Shown: positions 50,372-60,799, numbered from the stretch's first letter. The stretch is DNA of 64,000 nt from Thermoprotei archaeon (GCA_003649205.1 QMRC01000002.1:259482-323481), one strand, 5' to 3'. Notes: a model not told the origin generated them from the sequence alone. Made by a program: numbers and translations.

Positions 50372-51529
50372 CTACTTAACTCTACGGAGGATAGCAACAG
50401 TAACAGTAGTCCCTACACCGCCAATACTCTGTACGAGACCTATCTCTGGTGATGGCACCTGCATACTACCCGCTTTCTCCATCAGCTGTAGAGCTACCTC
50501 AGCTACCTGATACACACCAGTAGCACCAACAGGGTGACCACGAGCCTTAAGTCCACCACTTGGGTTAACTGATGGCTTTCCACCTGGATCAAATACACCT
50601 TCCTTGAGCAGCTTCACAGCTTCTCCTCGCCTTGAAAAGCCAAGATCTTCAATATCTATGAACCCAAGTACAGAGAAAGCATCGTGCACTTCAGCAACAT
50701 CTACATCTCTAGGCTCCACCTTGGCCATTCTATACGCACGTTCAGCAGCTTTGACAGTAGCTGTGAAGCTAGCTATATCTGGTCTCTGCGCAAGGTACAT
50801 GTAGTCAGTAGAGCAGGCTATACCAGCAACCTCAACAACAGCATCACTTACTCTACGAGCTTCCTCTAGTGGACACAGCACGACTGCTGCAGCACCATCC
50901 GATATAGGAGCACAGTCAAGCACTCTAATTGGATCAGCTATGAGCGGAGACTTCAGTACATCGTCAACCGTTATTCGCTTATGGAACTGCGCATGAGGAC
51001 ACTTCATAGCATTTTCATGCATTTTCACAGGCCAGAGAGCCATGTCCTCTCTAGTCACATTGTACTTCCTCATGTAGTACCTCATGATTAGTGCATTGAG
51101 TGCTGTGAAGCTAGTACCGTAGAATAGCTCGTAATCTGCATCAGCAGCCTTCGCTAGAGCATACGTAACCTCACGTGTAGTAGCTTCTGTCAGCTTCTCA
51201 ACACCACCAACCAAGACGTAGTCGTAGAGACCTGATGCAACTGCCATGTACCCTGTCAAGAGAGCAACACCACCCGAACCACAAGCCGCCTCCACCTTAA
51301 ATGCAGCTCTACCACACAGACCACAGTAATCAGCTAGCAACGCACCTAGAGAATCTTGATCACACAAGCTAGATGAACACATGTTACCAACGATGATAGC
51401 TTCAATCTCTGGACAACCAGCATCCTCAATAGCTCTCACAGCTGCTTCATAGAATAGCTCCCTCAAGCCTTTATCGAAGTGCCTACCAACCTTAGTCAAC
51501 CCAATACCTACAATAGCTACCTTCCTCAC
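50372..51529 (-). CDS. Thiolase (acetyl-CoA acetyltransferase), mevalonate pathway
   Basis: 385 residues. Active-site Cys in EAACGSGGVALLTG (about residue 87), EVHDAFSVLG with the conserved His, and GGLKARGHPVGATG. In archaea this thiolase channels acetoacetyl-CoA to HMG-CoA synthase in a complex bridged by the DUF35 protein; the three genes are consecutive here with gaps of 10 and 5 bases. Confidence 0.93.
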   Translation of the reverse strand: MRKVAIVGIGLTKVGRHFDKGLRELFYEAAVRAIEDAGCPEIEAIIVGNMCSSSLCDQDSLGALLADYCGLCGRAAFKVEAACGSGGVALLTGYMAVASGLYDYVLVGGVEKLTEATTREVTYALAKAADADYELFYGTSFTALNALIMRYYMRKYNVTREDMALWPVKMHENAMKCPHAQFHKRITVDDVLKSPLIADPIRVLDCAPISDGAAAVVLCPLEEARRVSDAVVEVAGIACSTDYMYLAQRPDIASFTATVKAAERAYRMAKVEPRDVDVAEVHDAFSVLGFIDIEDLGFSRRGEAVKLLKEGVFDPGGKPSVNPSGGLKARGHPVGATGVYQVAEVALQLMEKAGSMQVPSPEIGLVQSIGGVGTTVTVAILRRVK

Positions 51530-51539
51530 GTACCATCAC

Positions 51540-52604
51540 CTACCTCACATACCTAATAATTCTCCTAAACCTAGCATAGAGACCATAGTCAATGTAGGTC
51601 TTGTCATTGACGTAATCTCTAACAGTTGGTGCTAAGTTCTTCCTCTCCTCAATACCATCCTTCACAATCAAGGAAATAGCATCTGAACCCGCACCTGATC
51701 CATATGAGACGACGAGTATCCTCTCACCAGGTTTAGCGACGTCGAGTACAGCAGCTAAACCAAGGAGACTCGACGCAGCGTAGGTATTACCTATTTCAGG
51801 AGCTAGTAGACCCGGAAGTACTTTCTCCTTCGGTATACCCAGCATAGCTGCTGCCCTCAGTGGAAATGCGCCATTTGGCTGGTGGAATACCACATAGTTG
51901 AAGTCACTAGCTCTCAACCCAAGTTGACTCATTAGCTCTCTTGCAGCATTGACCACGTGTCTGAAGTACGCTGGATCACCAGTAAATGCCTCAGCATGTT
52001 TAGGGTATGGAGATAGCTCTCTACGCCAGAAATCAGGTGTGTCGGTTACATAGGATACGGAACCCTCAATAGAGGCTACTGCTCTCGAGTCATCAGGTCC
52101 AAGTACGTAGGCTGCACCACCTGAAGCTGCTGAGAACTCAAGGTGGTCACCAGGATTTGCCTGTGCTGTATCTGCTCCAATAGCTAGGGCGTACTCAACC
52201 ATACCACTCGCAACGAGTCCTGTACATATCTGAAACGCTTCTGTACCTGCCTTACAAGCAAATTCAATATCTGCAGCCAATACGTGAGGAGTAGCACCTA
52301 TAGCCTCAGCAACTATGGTAGCTGTTGGCTTAACAGCATACGGTTTGGACTCGGTACCAACGTACACAGCACCTACCTTACTACCTTCGATACTAGCTCT
52401 CTTAAGAGCATTCTTAGCAGCCTCAACAGCTATGGTAGCTACATCTTCATCGATGCCGGCGACAGCTTTCTCCTTAAGCATCAAGCTCTTGACGTAGTAA
52501 TTCACGTCATAACCCCAAATCCTAGCAATCTCCTCAACCTTAATCCTGTACCTAGGAATGTACACACCCCAACCATGAATGCCAACACCAACTCTCGTCC
52601 TCAC
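51540..52604 (-). CDS. Hydroxymethylglutaryl-CoA synthase
   Basis: 354 residues. Starts [21 protein letters not shown]; nucleophile Cys in [13 protein letters not shown] (about 113), FHQPNGAFP with the catalytic His, and [10 protein letters not shown]. Condenses acetyl-CoA with acetoacetyl-CoA. Lies between the thiolase and DUF35 genes. Confidence 0.95.
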   Translation of the reverse strand: MRTRVGVGIHGWGVYIPRYRIKVEEIARIWGYDVNYYVKSLMLKEKAVAGIDEDVATIAVEAAKNALKRASIEGSKVGAVYVGTESKPYAVKPTATIVAEAIGATPHVLAADIEFACKAGTEAFQICTGLVASGMVEYALAIGADTAQANPGDHLEFSAASGGAAYVLGPDDSRAVASIEGSVSYVTDTPDFWRRELSPYPKHAEAFTGDPAYFRHVVNAARELMSQLGLRASDFNYVVFHQPNGAFPLRAAAMLGIPKEKVLPGLLAPEIGNTYAASSLLGLAAVLDVAKPGERILVVSYGSGAGSDAISLIVKDGIEERKNLAPTVRDYVNDKTYIDYGLYARFRRIIRYVR

Positions 52605-52609
52605 CTAAC

Positions 52610-53005
52610 TCACCTCTTTGGTCTAAACTTGAGAGCATACATCACAATACCAAAGTCACCATCCTCTCTAACGCGACGGAAAGTAGCTACAACTTCAGTA
52701 CCGGGCTTTAGCTCAGTAACATCACAGTCCACTACTTGAGTAAGTACTCTAGTACCATCCCTCAACTTAACAATACCAACTACGTAAGGTGTGTAGTAAT
52801 CGAAGCCACTAGGTGGCGTCCTGATGATGGTGAACTCTTCTAGAACACCTTCAGTGGGCAGCTCAATTAACTCTAAGTCACGTGAGTAACAGATAGGACA
52901 ACACCTTCTCGGTGGGAACCAAGTCCTTCCACATCCTCTACACTTGGAACCCACTAGTCTATAGTAGCTGGGTATGTTTCTCCAGTACCTCGGTACGGAT
53001 GCCAC
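52610..53005 (-). CDS. DUF35 zinc-ribbon/OB-fold protein, thiolase-HMGCS bridge
   Basis: 131 residues from GTG 53005, which has AAGGAGGA nine bases upstream; TTG 53014 overlaps that site and is less likely. Zinc ribbon CRGCGRTWFPPRRCCPICYS (about residues 22-41) and a C-terminal OB fold. First gene of the trio. Confidence 0.9.
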   Translation of the reverse strand: MASVPRYWRNIPSYYRLVGSKCRGCGRTWFPPRRCCPICYSRDLELIELPTEGVLEEFTIIRTPPSGFDYYTPYVVGIVKLRDGTRVLTQVVDCDVTELKPGTEVVATFRRVREDGDFGIVMYALKFRPKR

Positions 53006-53052
53006 TGTACGCAATCCTCCTTGCAGTTGTCGAGTCTGACTTCGACAGTGAC

Positions 53053-53064
53053 TTTTATATATAA
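53053..53064. promoter_or_regulatory. Bidirectional TATA between divergent mevalonate operons
   Basis: TTTTATATATAA is near-palindromic and the only AT-rich stretch in the 100-base gap. It is about 40 bases from HMG-CoA reductase and 50 from the DUF35 gene, so one element may drive both mevalonate units. Confidence 0.55.
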
Positions 53065-53104
53065 GTTTAGGTCAAGTCATGTACAAAGATCTTAGGTGTT
53101 ATTG

Positions 53105-54352
53105 ATGAAGCGACATGATATAGTTGATGAGTTTGTTCAGGAGATAATCGATGGTAGGGTTAAGCTTCATGAGGTTGAGAGACTTGTTAATGGTGATTCG
53201 AATCTAGCTACTGTCATTAGGAGGAGATTTCTTGAGAAGGTACTTGGTGTAGAGCTCAAGAACATTGGTACGTACAGTATTGATTTCAATGAAGTTGTTG
53301 GTCGTAATTGTGAGAATACCATTGGAGTTACTCAGGTACCGCTGGGTATCGTAGGTCCCTTACGAGTTCTCGGCGATTATGCGAGAGGGGACTTCTACGT
53401 ACCTCTTGCTACAACAGAAGGAGCGTTAGTTGCATCAGTGAATAGGGGTTGCAAGGCTATTACCCTCTCTGGTGGTGCTAGGGTTAAGGTATTGAGAGAT
53501 TCAATGGCAAGAGCACCTGTCTTCGAGCTACCTAGTGTTGAGGATGTACCTAAGTTCATTGAGTGGGTTAGATCTCACTTCAATGAGCTTAAGAAGGTAG
53601 CTGAGTCAACTACTAGGTACGGTAAGTTGATTGAGATCACACCATTTGTTGCTGGTAAATTCGTGTGGTTGAGGTTTAGCTTCACAACTGGTGATGCTAT
53701 GGGTATGAACATGGTCACCATAGCTACTGATAGAGCTGTTAAGTACATCGAGGAGGAATTTCCAGGAGCTAGATGCATATCGTTGTCAGGTAATATGTGT
53801 GTTGATAAGAAGCCTACATCACTCAACGTAGTTCTTGGTCGTGGGAAGACTGTAACAGCTGAAGCCACTATTAGGAGAGATGTCGTGGAGAAAGTTCTGA
53901 AGACCAGTCCTGAAGCTATAGCTAAGGTAAATACTGTCAAGAACCTACTGGGTAGTGCCTACGCTGGTTCTCTAAGTTTTAATGCCCACTTCGCAAATAT
54001 AATTGCAGCGATATTCATAGCTACAGGACAGGATGTTGCTCAGATTGTTGAGAGTTCTCTAGGATTTACCTACGTTGAGGTAGTGAATGGAGATCTCTAC
54101 ATCTCTGTAACATTACCATCTCTCGAGGTTGGTACTGTTGGTGGTGGAACGAGATTACCTACACAGATGGAGGCACTCAAGATACTTGGTTGTCAGGGAT
54201 CTGGAAATCCGCCAGGTACAAACGCACTGAAGTTTGCTGAGATAGTTTGCGCTACTGTACTTGCAGGTGAGTTGAGTTTACTAGCTGCTTTAGCTGCTGG
54301 TCATCTAGCTGAGGCACATGTGAAGCTAGGTAGGGGTGGAGTACGTGGCTGA
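53105..54352 (+). CDS. hmgA: HMG-CoA reductase
   Basis: 415 residues from ATG 53105 (AGGTG six bases upstream; GTG 53096 in frame). Class I type: [31 protein letters not shown] with the catalytic Glu, [19 protein letters not shown] with the catalytic Lys, [12 protein letters not shown], and a C-terminal [11 protein letters not shown] (catalytic His in AHV.L). Makes mevalonate; NADPH use expected. Confidence 0.96.
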   Translation: MKRHDIVDEFVQEIIDGRVKLHEVERLVNGDSNLATVIRRRFLEKVLGVELKNIGTYSIDFNEVVGRNCENTIGVTQVPLGIVGPLRVLGDYARGDFYVPLATTEGALVASVNRGCKAITLSGGARVKVLRDSMARAPVFELPSVEDVPKFIEWVRSHFNELKKVAESTTRYGKLIEITPFVAGKFVWLRFSFTTGDAMGMNMVTIATDRAVKYIEEEFPGARCISLSGNMCVDKKPTSLNVVLGRGKTVTAEATIRRDVVEKVLKTSPEAIAKVNTVKNLLGSAYAGSLSFNAHFANIIAAIFIATGQDVAQIVESSLGFTYVEVVNGDLYISVTLPSLEVGTVGGGTRLPTQMEALKILGCQGSGNPPGTNALKFAEIVCATVLAGELSLLAALAAGHLAEAHVKLGRGGVRG

Positions 54353-55175
54353 TGTGGAGCTACTCGGTGCTGGTGAGTACAGAGTGGTTAGTAGTGATGA
54401 AGCTACGTACCGCTACCTCAGCTACCTAGTGAATGCTGTTGTCGGTAATTCACTTGAGGAGCCTGTCATTGAAGTGCTCGGTAGTTCTCTCAGGATCAAA
54501 TTCAGGAGGTCAACCATTGTCTGCATTGGTTGCTGTACCGAAGTACGTACGTTACTTGCAGGTAGAGAAGTACCTAAGTGGAGAGCAGTACCTGTACTAC
54601 CTAATCAAGAACTTGAGATTGACTGTCTAGGTACCTACATCGCTTACATAGGTGTTAGAGGTCTATCAATTAGTGAAGACAGAATTATAGTGACATCAGA
54701 GGTACGTGATCCTGATGAGCGTGAGCTATTAGCTAGGTATGTACCGAGTAAGTACGTTAGTGTGGGTACTGAGGTACCTGTACTACTTTTCGGTGGTGTA
54801 GACTATACAGACGATGTCACTATTGAGCATAAATTCGAGGGTAGACCTATCATAGTGATGAGATCTGAGCAACGTAACGTGAAGTACCTACTAGATCCAG
54901 TGAACTGCCAGCTAATTCTCGACAATTCGGTTGTTGGCGTTATTCCTGAAATCTACGTAAATCTACTAGCTATAGTACCTAGAGGGTCATCCCTTAAACT
55001 AGTCTTCAGCACTGAAGTTCCCGAGCTTCCAACGCCTAGAGAATTGGCTCACCAAGTAAAGAAGGTTATTGAATCCTCTACTGAAGCTGCTAGACGTGGT
55101 GCTGAGTTAATTCGTGTTCGTATCAATGGTGTTGAGTACGATGTTTGGATTGAGGATTTAGGTGCTGCGTGGTGA
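54345..55175 (+). CDS. KipA/PxpC (AHS2)-like protein in carboxylase operon
   Basis: 276 residues from GTG 54345, after AGGGGTGG and overlapping the reductase stop. Residues 40-110 ([55 protein letters not shown]) resemble the carboxyltransferase domain of 5-oxoprolinase C and urea carboxylase (AHS2). The rest is diverged, and the C-terminal [15 protein letters not shown] looks like the start of a biotin-carrier domain. Placement directly before the carboxyltransferase gene suggests a carboxylase-associated role, not proven. Confidence 0.6.
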   Translation: MADVELLGAGEYRVVSSDEATYRYLSYLVNAVVGNSLEEPVIEVLGSSLRIKFRRSTIVCIGCCTEVRTLLAGREVPKWRAVPVLPNQELEIDCLGTYIAYIGVRGLSISEDRIIVTSEVRDPDERELLARYVPSKYVSVGTEVPVLLFGGVDYTDDVTIEHKFEGRPIIVMRSEQRNVKYLLDPVNCQLILDNSVVGVIPEIYVNLLAIVPRGSSLKLVFSTEVPELPTPRELAHQVKKVIESSTEAARRGAELIRVRINGVEYDVWIEDLGAAW

Positions 55176-55179
55176 CTTC

Positions 55180-56733
55180 ATGAGTATTCAGGAGAAGTTG
55201 AGTGAACTTCGTAGATTGAAGGAATTGGCTAAGCTTGGCGGAGGCCCCGAAGCCATTAGGAAGCAGCATGAGAAGGGTAAGTTAACAGCTCGTGAGAGAT
55301 TGGAGTTGCTCCTCGATGAGGGTAGTTTCATTGAGCTAGATATGTTCATTCAGCATAGGTGTACTGAGTTCGGTATGGAGAGTAGGAGGGTTTTAGGTGA
55401 TGGTGTTGTTGCTGGTCTAGGTACTATTGATGGTAGACCAGTTGCTGTGTATGCTCAGGACTTCACCTTCATGGGTGGTAGCGTTGGTGAGATGCATGCG
55501 AAGAAGATAGCTATGTTAATCGACTTAGCGCTTAAGCTGGGTATTCCTGTCATTGGATTAAATGACTCGGGTGGTGCTAGAATTCAGGAAGGTGTTGACT
55601 CTCTTGCAGGTTATGGTGAGATCTTCTACAGAAATGTCATGGCGTCTGGCGTTATTCCTCAGATAGTAGCAATACTTGGACCCTGTGCTGGAGGTGCTGT
55701 TTACTCACCGGCTCTCTCAGACTTCATATTCATCGTCAAGAAGATAGCGTTCATGTATATTACAGGTCCTAGAGTAGTTAAGGCAGCAACTGGTGAGGAG
55801 GTTACTCATGAGGAGCTAGGTGGTGCTGATGTACATGCAACGCGATCTGGTGTTGTACACTTTGTCTACGATAGTGAGGAGGAGTGTATTGAGGGTATTC
55901 GAAAACTACTATCATACCTACCACTCAATAACATGGATGACCCACCATACGTAGATACTGGAGATGACCCTGAGAGAAGGGATTACGAGCTAGATAACAT
56001 GGTGCCAGCAGATCCGTACGAGATTTACGACATGTACGAAGTAATCGAGAGAGTTGTCGATAGAGGAACATTCTTTGAAGTACAGAAGCACTTCGCACCG
56101 AATGCTATAGTCGGTTTCGCTAGATTAGGTGGTTACGTTGTTGGTGTAGTAGCTAACCAACCTAAGTACCTAGGTGGTTGCCTAGATATCGACTCAGCTG
56201 ATAAGATAGCTAGGTTTGTGCTCTTCTGCGATGCATTCAACATACCGATAATAACGTTTGTTGATGTTCCAGGTTTCTTACCAGGAACAGATCAAGAGCA
56301 TAGAGGTGTCATTAGACACGGTGCTAAGGTAGTGTATGCCTACTCAGTAGCCACTGTACCCAAGATAACGGTCATAGTTAGGAAAGCTTATGGTGGAGGA
56401 TACATAGCGATGGGTTCAAAGCACCTAGGTGCAGATGTGGTCCTTGCATGGCCAACAGCAGAGATAGCCGTTATGGGACCTGAAGGAGCTATCGAGATCA
56501 TCTACAGAAAGGAACTAGCAAAAGCAGATAATCCTCAAGAACTTGTCAAGAAGTTCGTACAAGAGTACAGGAGAAGGTACGCAAATCCATACATAGCAGC
56601 TTCTCGAGGCTACATAGATGATGTAATAGAGCCATCAGAAACGAGACCTCTACTGATTAAACTCCTACGCCTACTCAAGAGGAAGAGAAGCATCAGGAGG
56701 TTACCGAAGAAACATGAGGTCCCACCTCTCTAG
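55180..56733 (+). CDS. pccB: Acyl-CoA carboxylase beta (carboxyltransferase) subunit
   Basis: 517 residues from ATG 55180. GGPEAIRKQHEKGKLTARERL, GLNDSGGARIQEGV, GPCAGGAVYSPAL (acyl-CoA oxyanion site) and PGFLPGTDQEHRGVIRHGAK (carboxybiotin site) are textbook propionyl/methylmalonyl/acetyl-CoA carboxyltransferase. Substrate is not decided by the sequence; acetyl/propionyl-CoA carboxylation and methylmalonyl-CoA decarboxylation are possible. Three partner genes follow. Confidence 0.94.
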   Translation: MSIQEKLSELRRLKELAKLGGGPEAIRKQHEKGKLTARERLELLLDEGSFIELDMFIQHRCTEFGMESRRVLGDGVVAGLGTIDGRPVAVYAQDFTFMGGSVGEMHAKKIAMLIDLALKLGIPVIGLNDSGGARIQEGVDSLAGYGEIFYRNVMASGVIPQIVAILGPCAGGAVYSPALSDFIFIVKKIAFMYITGPRVVKAATGEEVTHEELGGADVHATRSGVVHFVYDSEEECIEGIRKLLSYLPLNNMDDPPYVDTGDDPERRDYELDNMVPADPYEIYDMYEVIERVVDRGTFFEVQKHFAPNAIVGFARLGGYVVGVVANQPKYLGGCLDIDSADKIARFVLFCDAFNIPIITFVDVPGFLPGTDQEHRGVIRHGAKVVYAYSVATVPKITVIVRKAYGGGYIAMGSKHLGADVVLAWPTAEIAVMGPEGAIEIIYRKELAKADNPQELVKKFVQEYRRRYANPYIAASRGYIDDVIEPSETRPLLIKLLRLLKRKRSIRRLPKKHEVPPL

Positions 56734-56929
56734 GGATTACTGTGATGATGAATTAATTGTCGCACTCGCTTCCGCAATAGCACTCTACATGGTACAGAGA
56801 TCTAGAGCACCAAGAGTTAAGAAATCGAAATCACATAGCACACACCACTATATGGATACCGAGGAAGTAGTTACTAACCACGATAGTTGGCATATCCTTG
56901 GTAGATTACTTGAACTGTGTAGTGTATGA
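56714..56929 (+). CDS. PccX-like small carboxylase subunit
   Basis: 71 residues: DELIVALASAIALYMVQRSR helix, a variable linker, and DSWHILGRLLEL at the C-terminus. This helix-linker-W..GR pattern is shared with small accessory proteins of biotin-dependent carboxylases and decarboxylases (PccX/OadG-like). It overlaps pccB by 20 bases and the carrier gene by 4. Confidence 0.65.
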   Translation: MRSHLSRDYCDDELIVALASAIALYMVQRSRAPRVKKSKSHSTHHYMDTEEVVTNHDSWHILGRLLELCSV

Positions 56930-57282
56930 AGAGGAGGTTTAGAGTGGTTATTGATGGTAAAGTATTCGAAGTTGAGGTCGAGGATAACGTACTTAATAAT
57001 GTACGTGAGTTACTGAGGACAATTCTTCAGCAGTGTAGACCCGGTATTACTAGAGCTGAGGTTGGTGTTATTACCTCTCCAATACCTGCTAGAGTGGTCG
57101 AGGTTAGAGTAGCTGAGGGTTGTGAAGTCAAGGTTGGTGATGTAGTTACCATTCTCGAGTCTATGAAGTCAATAATCGAGGTCAAAGCACCTATGTCAGG
57201 AATAGTGACTAAGGTCTTCGTTAAACCTGGTCAAGTAGTTAAGAAAGGTGATCCACTGGTCAAGATTGAGGTGAGGAGGTAA
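56926..57282 (+). CDS. Biotin carboxyl carrier protein
   Basis: 118 residues, barrel domain in the second half. The biotinylation motif is ESMKS, with Lys at about residue 81; most carriers have (E/A)AMKM, so Met to Ser next to the lysine is unusual. SPIPARVVEV and APMSGIVTKVFV are standard. Starts inside the previous stop. Confidence 0.92.
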   Translation: MKRRFRVVIDGKVFEVEVEDNVLNNVRELLRTILQQCRPGITRAEVGVITSPIPARVVEVRVAEGCEVKVGDVVTILESMKSIIEVKAPMSGIVTKVFVKPGQVVKKGDPLVKIEVRR

Positions 57283-57285
57283 TTC

Positions 57286-58764
57286 ATGGAGATAAGGAAG
57301 GTGTTGATAGCTAATAGAGGTGAGATAGCAGTTAGAGTAATCAGGACCTGTAGAGAGCTAGGTATACGGACCATTGCTGTGTACTCAGATGTTGATAGGT
57401 ATTCACTTCACGTTAAGTTAGCTGATGAAGCACACTACATAGGACCTCCAGAACCGAGTAAGAGCTACCTAAACATAGATGCTATAATTAAGCTGGCGAA
57501 GAAATTAGGTGTCGACGCTATACACCCCGGTTATGGTTTTCTAGCTGAGAACCCAGAATTTGCTAAGAAATGCATTGAAGAAGGTATAGTATTCATAGGA
57601 CCTCCACCTAGAATTCATGAGTGTCTTGGAGATAAGCTACGTGCTAGGAAATTAGCTACTGAAATTGGTGTACCAGTACCCCCTGGTTCCTTTAAACCAT
57701 TGACTCCTGATGAAGCAGTTGAGATGGCGGAGAAAATCGGTTATCCCGTTATCGTGAAACCCGCAGGTGGTGGAGGAGGCATTGGTATGCAGGTAGCTAG
57801 AGATGAGAAAGAGCTGAAGAGAGCCGTGACATATGCTAGTGAACTATCTAGAAAGTACTTCGGTCGAGAGGAAGTCTACATAGAGAAGTACTTCACTAAT
57901 GCCAAGCACATTGAGGTTCAGATAGCAGGTGATGGTAGGGGAAATATAATTCACTACTTTGAACGTGAATGCTCTGTACAGAGGAGGTACCAGAAAGTAA
58001 TTGAGGAAACACCATCACCAATCCTAACTGAGGAGAGGGGGCAACGACTATTCAATTATGCGATTAAGATAGCTAGAGCACTCAACTACGAGAACTTAGG
58101 AACTGTAGAGTTTGTATACGATCTCGATAGTGATGAATTCTACTTTCTAGAAGTAAATACGAGAATACAGGTTGAACACCCTATAACTGAGGAGGTAACA
58201 GGTATTGATCTCGTTAAGGATCAGATATACATAGCGTGGTGTAGAGAACTCCCCCACTCACAAAACGAGATTTCTAGGAGAGGACACGCAATTGAGTTTA
58301 GGATCTATGGAGAGGATCCACTAACCTACATACCACAAACAGGGAGAGTAGAGTACCTCGAACTACCTGGAGGACCAGGAGTGAGAATAGACTTAGGAGT
58401 TACCGTAGGCCAACAGGTTACACAGCACTACGATACTCTACTCATGAAACTCATTGTATGGGGTAGAACTAGAGCTGAAGCAATAGCTAGAGGGACTAGA
58501 GCACTAAAGGAGTTAAAGATCTTGGGAATTAAGGTCAATACACCACTTCACAGAGCTGTACTCAAGACTAGGGACTTCATAGAGGGTAGATACACGACAA
58601 CACTACTCTCAAGAAATGATGTTAGGGAATTGGTCATGAATGAAATCGAGCTATGGAATAACGAGCTCAAGACCAAGACACCCACGTACAAATCCAAAAG
58701 TACACAGATCGTAATTACCGATAGATGGGTACTCACGAAGTACCTAGTAGAGCTACTCACGTGA
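57286..58764 (+). CDS. Biotin carboxylase subunit (acyl-CoA carboxylase alpha)
   Basis: 492 residues, full length for AccC/PccA. KVLIANRGEIAVRVIRTCRELG at the start, VIVKPAGGGGGIGMQVA as ATP-grasp loop, EVYIEKYF, FVYDLDSDEFYFLEVNTRIQVEHPITE as catalytic core. Carboxylates the carrier using ATP and bicarbonate. Last gene of the operon, three bases from the carrier gene. Confidence 0.95.
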   Translation: MEIRKVLIANRGEIAVRVIRTCRELGIRTIAVYSDVDRYSLHVKLADEAHYIGPPEPSKSYLNIDAIIKLAKKLGVDAIHPGYGFLAENPEFAKKCIEEGIVFIGPPPRIHECLGDKLRARKLATEIGVPVPPGSFKPLTPDEAVEMAEKIGYPVIVKPAGGGGGIGMQVARDEKELKRAVTYASELSRKYFGREEVYIEKYFTNAKHIEVQIAGDGRGNIIHYFERECSVQRRYQKVIEETPSPILTEERGQRLFNYAIKIARALNYENLGTVEFVYDLDSDEFYFLEVNTRIQVEHPITEEVTGIDLVKDQIYIAWCRELPHSQNEISRRGHAIEFRIYGEDPLTYIPQTGRVEYLELPGGPGVRIDLGVTVGQQVTQHYDTLLMKLIVWGRTRAEAIARGTRALKELKILGIKVNTPLHRAVLKTRDFIEGRYTTTLLSRNDVRELVMNEIELWNNELKTKTPTYKSKSTQIVITDRWVLTKYLVELLT

Positions 58765-58788
58765 TCAGTCCTAGAAGTACACAGTAAT

Positions 58789-59421
58789 CTACGTAGTTAC
58801 CTCAAATAAGACACCTATCAAGGGATCATCCCTATACTTCTTGATAACACCTCTAGGCGTCTCAATCTCTGCATCAGCACAAGTCATTAGGTGTGTTGTT
58901 ACGTAGTAACTACCCCTAAATGACCAAGTGATTCTGTACTTAACCTCTAACCTCCTATACACAACTTCAACGTCTACAGTACTAGCTTTCAACCACTCAG
59001 TAGTCCCTCGAACAGAATCAACGTAACGTGGTGGGTAGTAGGTCCAGGGGATCTCAACAAGGAGTTCATGTAGCTTAGCTAAGGCATCGCAAAGCTCCTC
59101 AATATCCTCGTAACTACTTGAGAGCAAGACCTTCAAACCAATAGCTAAGCAAGTCCTATCCTCAGCGAGCTTTGAAGTACCAAAAATCTCAGCAAACACC
59201 CTCGCAGCGCTGTAATTAAGCTCCCATGAAGTGAAGTCAAGTAAAGTACCTTCACCGTACTCAAGTGAGTAAGTACACGACATAGCATCACAAAATAGCT
59301 TCTTACTACTACTTAACCACTTGAAGAACTCACGGAGAACCTTACTAGCAGATCGATACTTAGCACAGTACTTCCTGAACATACCTTCAACGTACTCAGC
59401 AACATTCCTCAAGGACATCAA
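58789..59421 (-). CDS. Uncharacterised protein
   Basis: 210 residues, soluble, mixed alpha/beta pattern with several cysteines (CAKYRS, LFCDAMSC, DRTCLAIG, MTCADAEIETP). No family recognised. Clean reading frame with codon use like neighbours, on the minus strand with the next two genes. Confidence 0.55.
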   Translation of the reverse strand: MMSLRNVAEYVEGMFRKYCAKYRSASKVLREFFKWLSSSKKLFCDAMSCTYSLEYGEGTLLDFTSWELNYSAARVFAEIFGTSKLAEDRTCLAIGLKVLLSSSYEDIEELCDALAKLHELLVEIPWTYYPPRYVDSVRGTTEWLKASTVDVEVVYRRLEVKYRITWSFRGSYYVTTHLMTCADAEIETPRGVIKKYRDDPLIGVLFEVTT

Positions 59422-59473
59422 TTGTCAATGTACAAGACACAATATAAAGCATGCTCAGAATACAGGAAATAAG

Positions 59474-59944
59474 CTAGCCACGTACAGCGAGAGACCTCTC
59501 AACTAACTTCCTAAGCTGATGTATTAACTCATCAACTGAGCAATACACGTACCTATACCTATCCCCTCTCACGTAATGAGGGTAGAACACAGCCTTTCTA
59601 CAACCTTCATAAAACACAACAACTAGTATCCCATAGGGTACGTAAGGTCTACCAAACTCATCAACATAAGCAACCCTCTCAGCACTAAATCCTCGAGGCT
59701 TAGAGGAAACTCTACACTTCCTAGATATGTACTTAAGCGCTGATATCACCTCCCTAACCTCCTCAATACACCTCTCATCAGCCACATCATACAGCTTCAC
59801 AGAAATACCGAACTCACTAAGCGACTTGAGAAAATCAATGTAACGCCTTATACTTGGGTAAGAGCTATGTCGTGAGTCATAGACCACAATTATCCTATCT
59901 ATATCCTTAAGATCAAATCTAAACAACCACCTATACCTAGGCAT
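59474..59944 (-). CDS. Uncharacterised protein
   Basis: 156 residues. Begins RYRWLFRFDLKDIDRIIVVYDSRHS; the spacing of short hydrophobic strands (RIIVVYD, ISVKLYDVAD, ILVVVFYEG) suggests a small alpha/beta fold. Function unknown. Fifty-two bases upstream of the previous minus-strand gene. Confidence 0.55.
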   Translation of the reverse strand: MPRYRWLFRFDLKDIDRIIVVYDSRHSSYPSIRRYIDFLKSLSEFGISVKLYDVADERCIEEVREVISALKYISRKCRVSSKPRGFSAERVAYVDEFGRPYVPYGILVVVFYEGCRKAVFYPHYVRGDRYRYVYCSVDELIHQLRKLVERSLAVRG

Positions 59945-60121
59945 TCCACGTCATGTAGCTCAGCTAGCTATAATTAAAGTACATTGACGATGCTTGTAGC
60001 GAAGCAACATACAGAACACATACTAAAACCAAGTACCTCAGTAATGTGAAACGTAGAGCGAACTAGTATTAGATGTACGTACAAGAAAGTAAGTGGAGAA
60101 TTAGAGAGAAAACCTACACAC

Positions 60122-60799
60122 TTAACTTCGCTTAGCGTACTTACTTATCAACTTAGCAAATGGAGGTAGAATTCTCGTCTGTAGGTACACAGTAGCTGGA
60201 CCTCTAACCTCAACTACAATACCTTCACCACCAAAGAGAGTACTCTTCCAACCACCAAACTTCCTAATACACCAATCTACATTAGCTGGCATAGCTACGA
60301 AGTGAAAGTTATCGATGATAATTCGCTCACCGGGAGCTACTTCAACCTTCTGCAGACCACCATATGCGTTAACCCAGACACCACCGTAGCCACTGACCTT
60401 AAGCCACATAAGCTCACCCTCAGCCAAGAAACCTCTCAACCCTCTCCAAGCAATACCCAGCTCAACATCACCGTAGTGAGCAAGGTACGAAGTATCTTGA
60501 ATAACCCACTCATCACCATTCAACTCAATAAACTCTATATCACCAGGAACACCAGGAGCAAACCAGAGTTCACTAGGTGACTTAGCAACATACGTATTGA
60601 GGAACACCGTCTCATCAGCAGCGAAAGCACGTAAGAGACCACGAAGAAAACCACCACCAGTATGTGTCTTAATCTCAACATCACCTCTAATCAGCACCAT
60701 AGCACCAGCTTCAGCAGTAACGCACTCACTAGGCTCAAGATATACCTTAAGGAGCGAGTACGCAGGCTTACATTCAACACACCACTCCAAATACACCAC
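60122..60799 (-). CDS. AIM24/TIGR00266 family protein
   Basis: 225 residues from GTG 60799, chosen because a TATA-like CTTAAAACTTAT at about 60831-60842 falls inside the longer frame. SECVTAEAGAMVLIRGDVEIKTHTGGGFLRGLLR with KVEVAPGERIIIDNFHFVAM is the double-psi-like AIM24 pattern. Role unknown in archaea. Confidence 0.85.
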   Translation of the reverse strand: MVYLEWCVECKPAYSLLKVYLEPSECVTAEAGAMVLIRGDVEIKTHTGGGFLRGLLRAFAADETVFLNTYVAKSPSELWFAPGVPGDIEFIELNGDEWVIQDTSYLAHYGDVELGIAWRGLRGFLAEGELMWLKVSGYGGVWVNAYGGLQKVEVAPGERIIIDNFHFVAMPANVDWCIRKFGGWKSTLFGGEGIVVEVRGPATVYLQTRILPPFAKLISKYAKRS

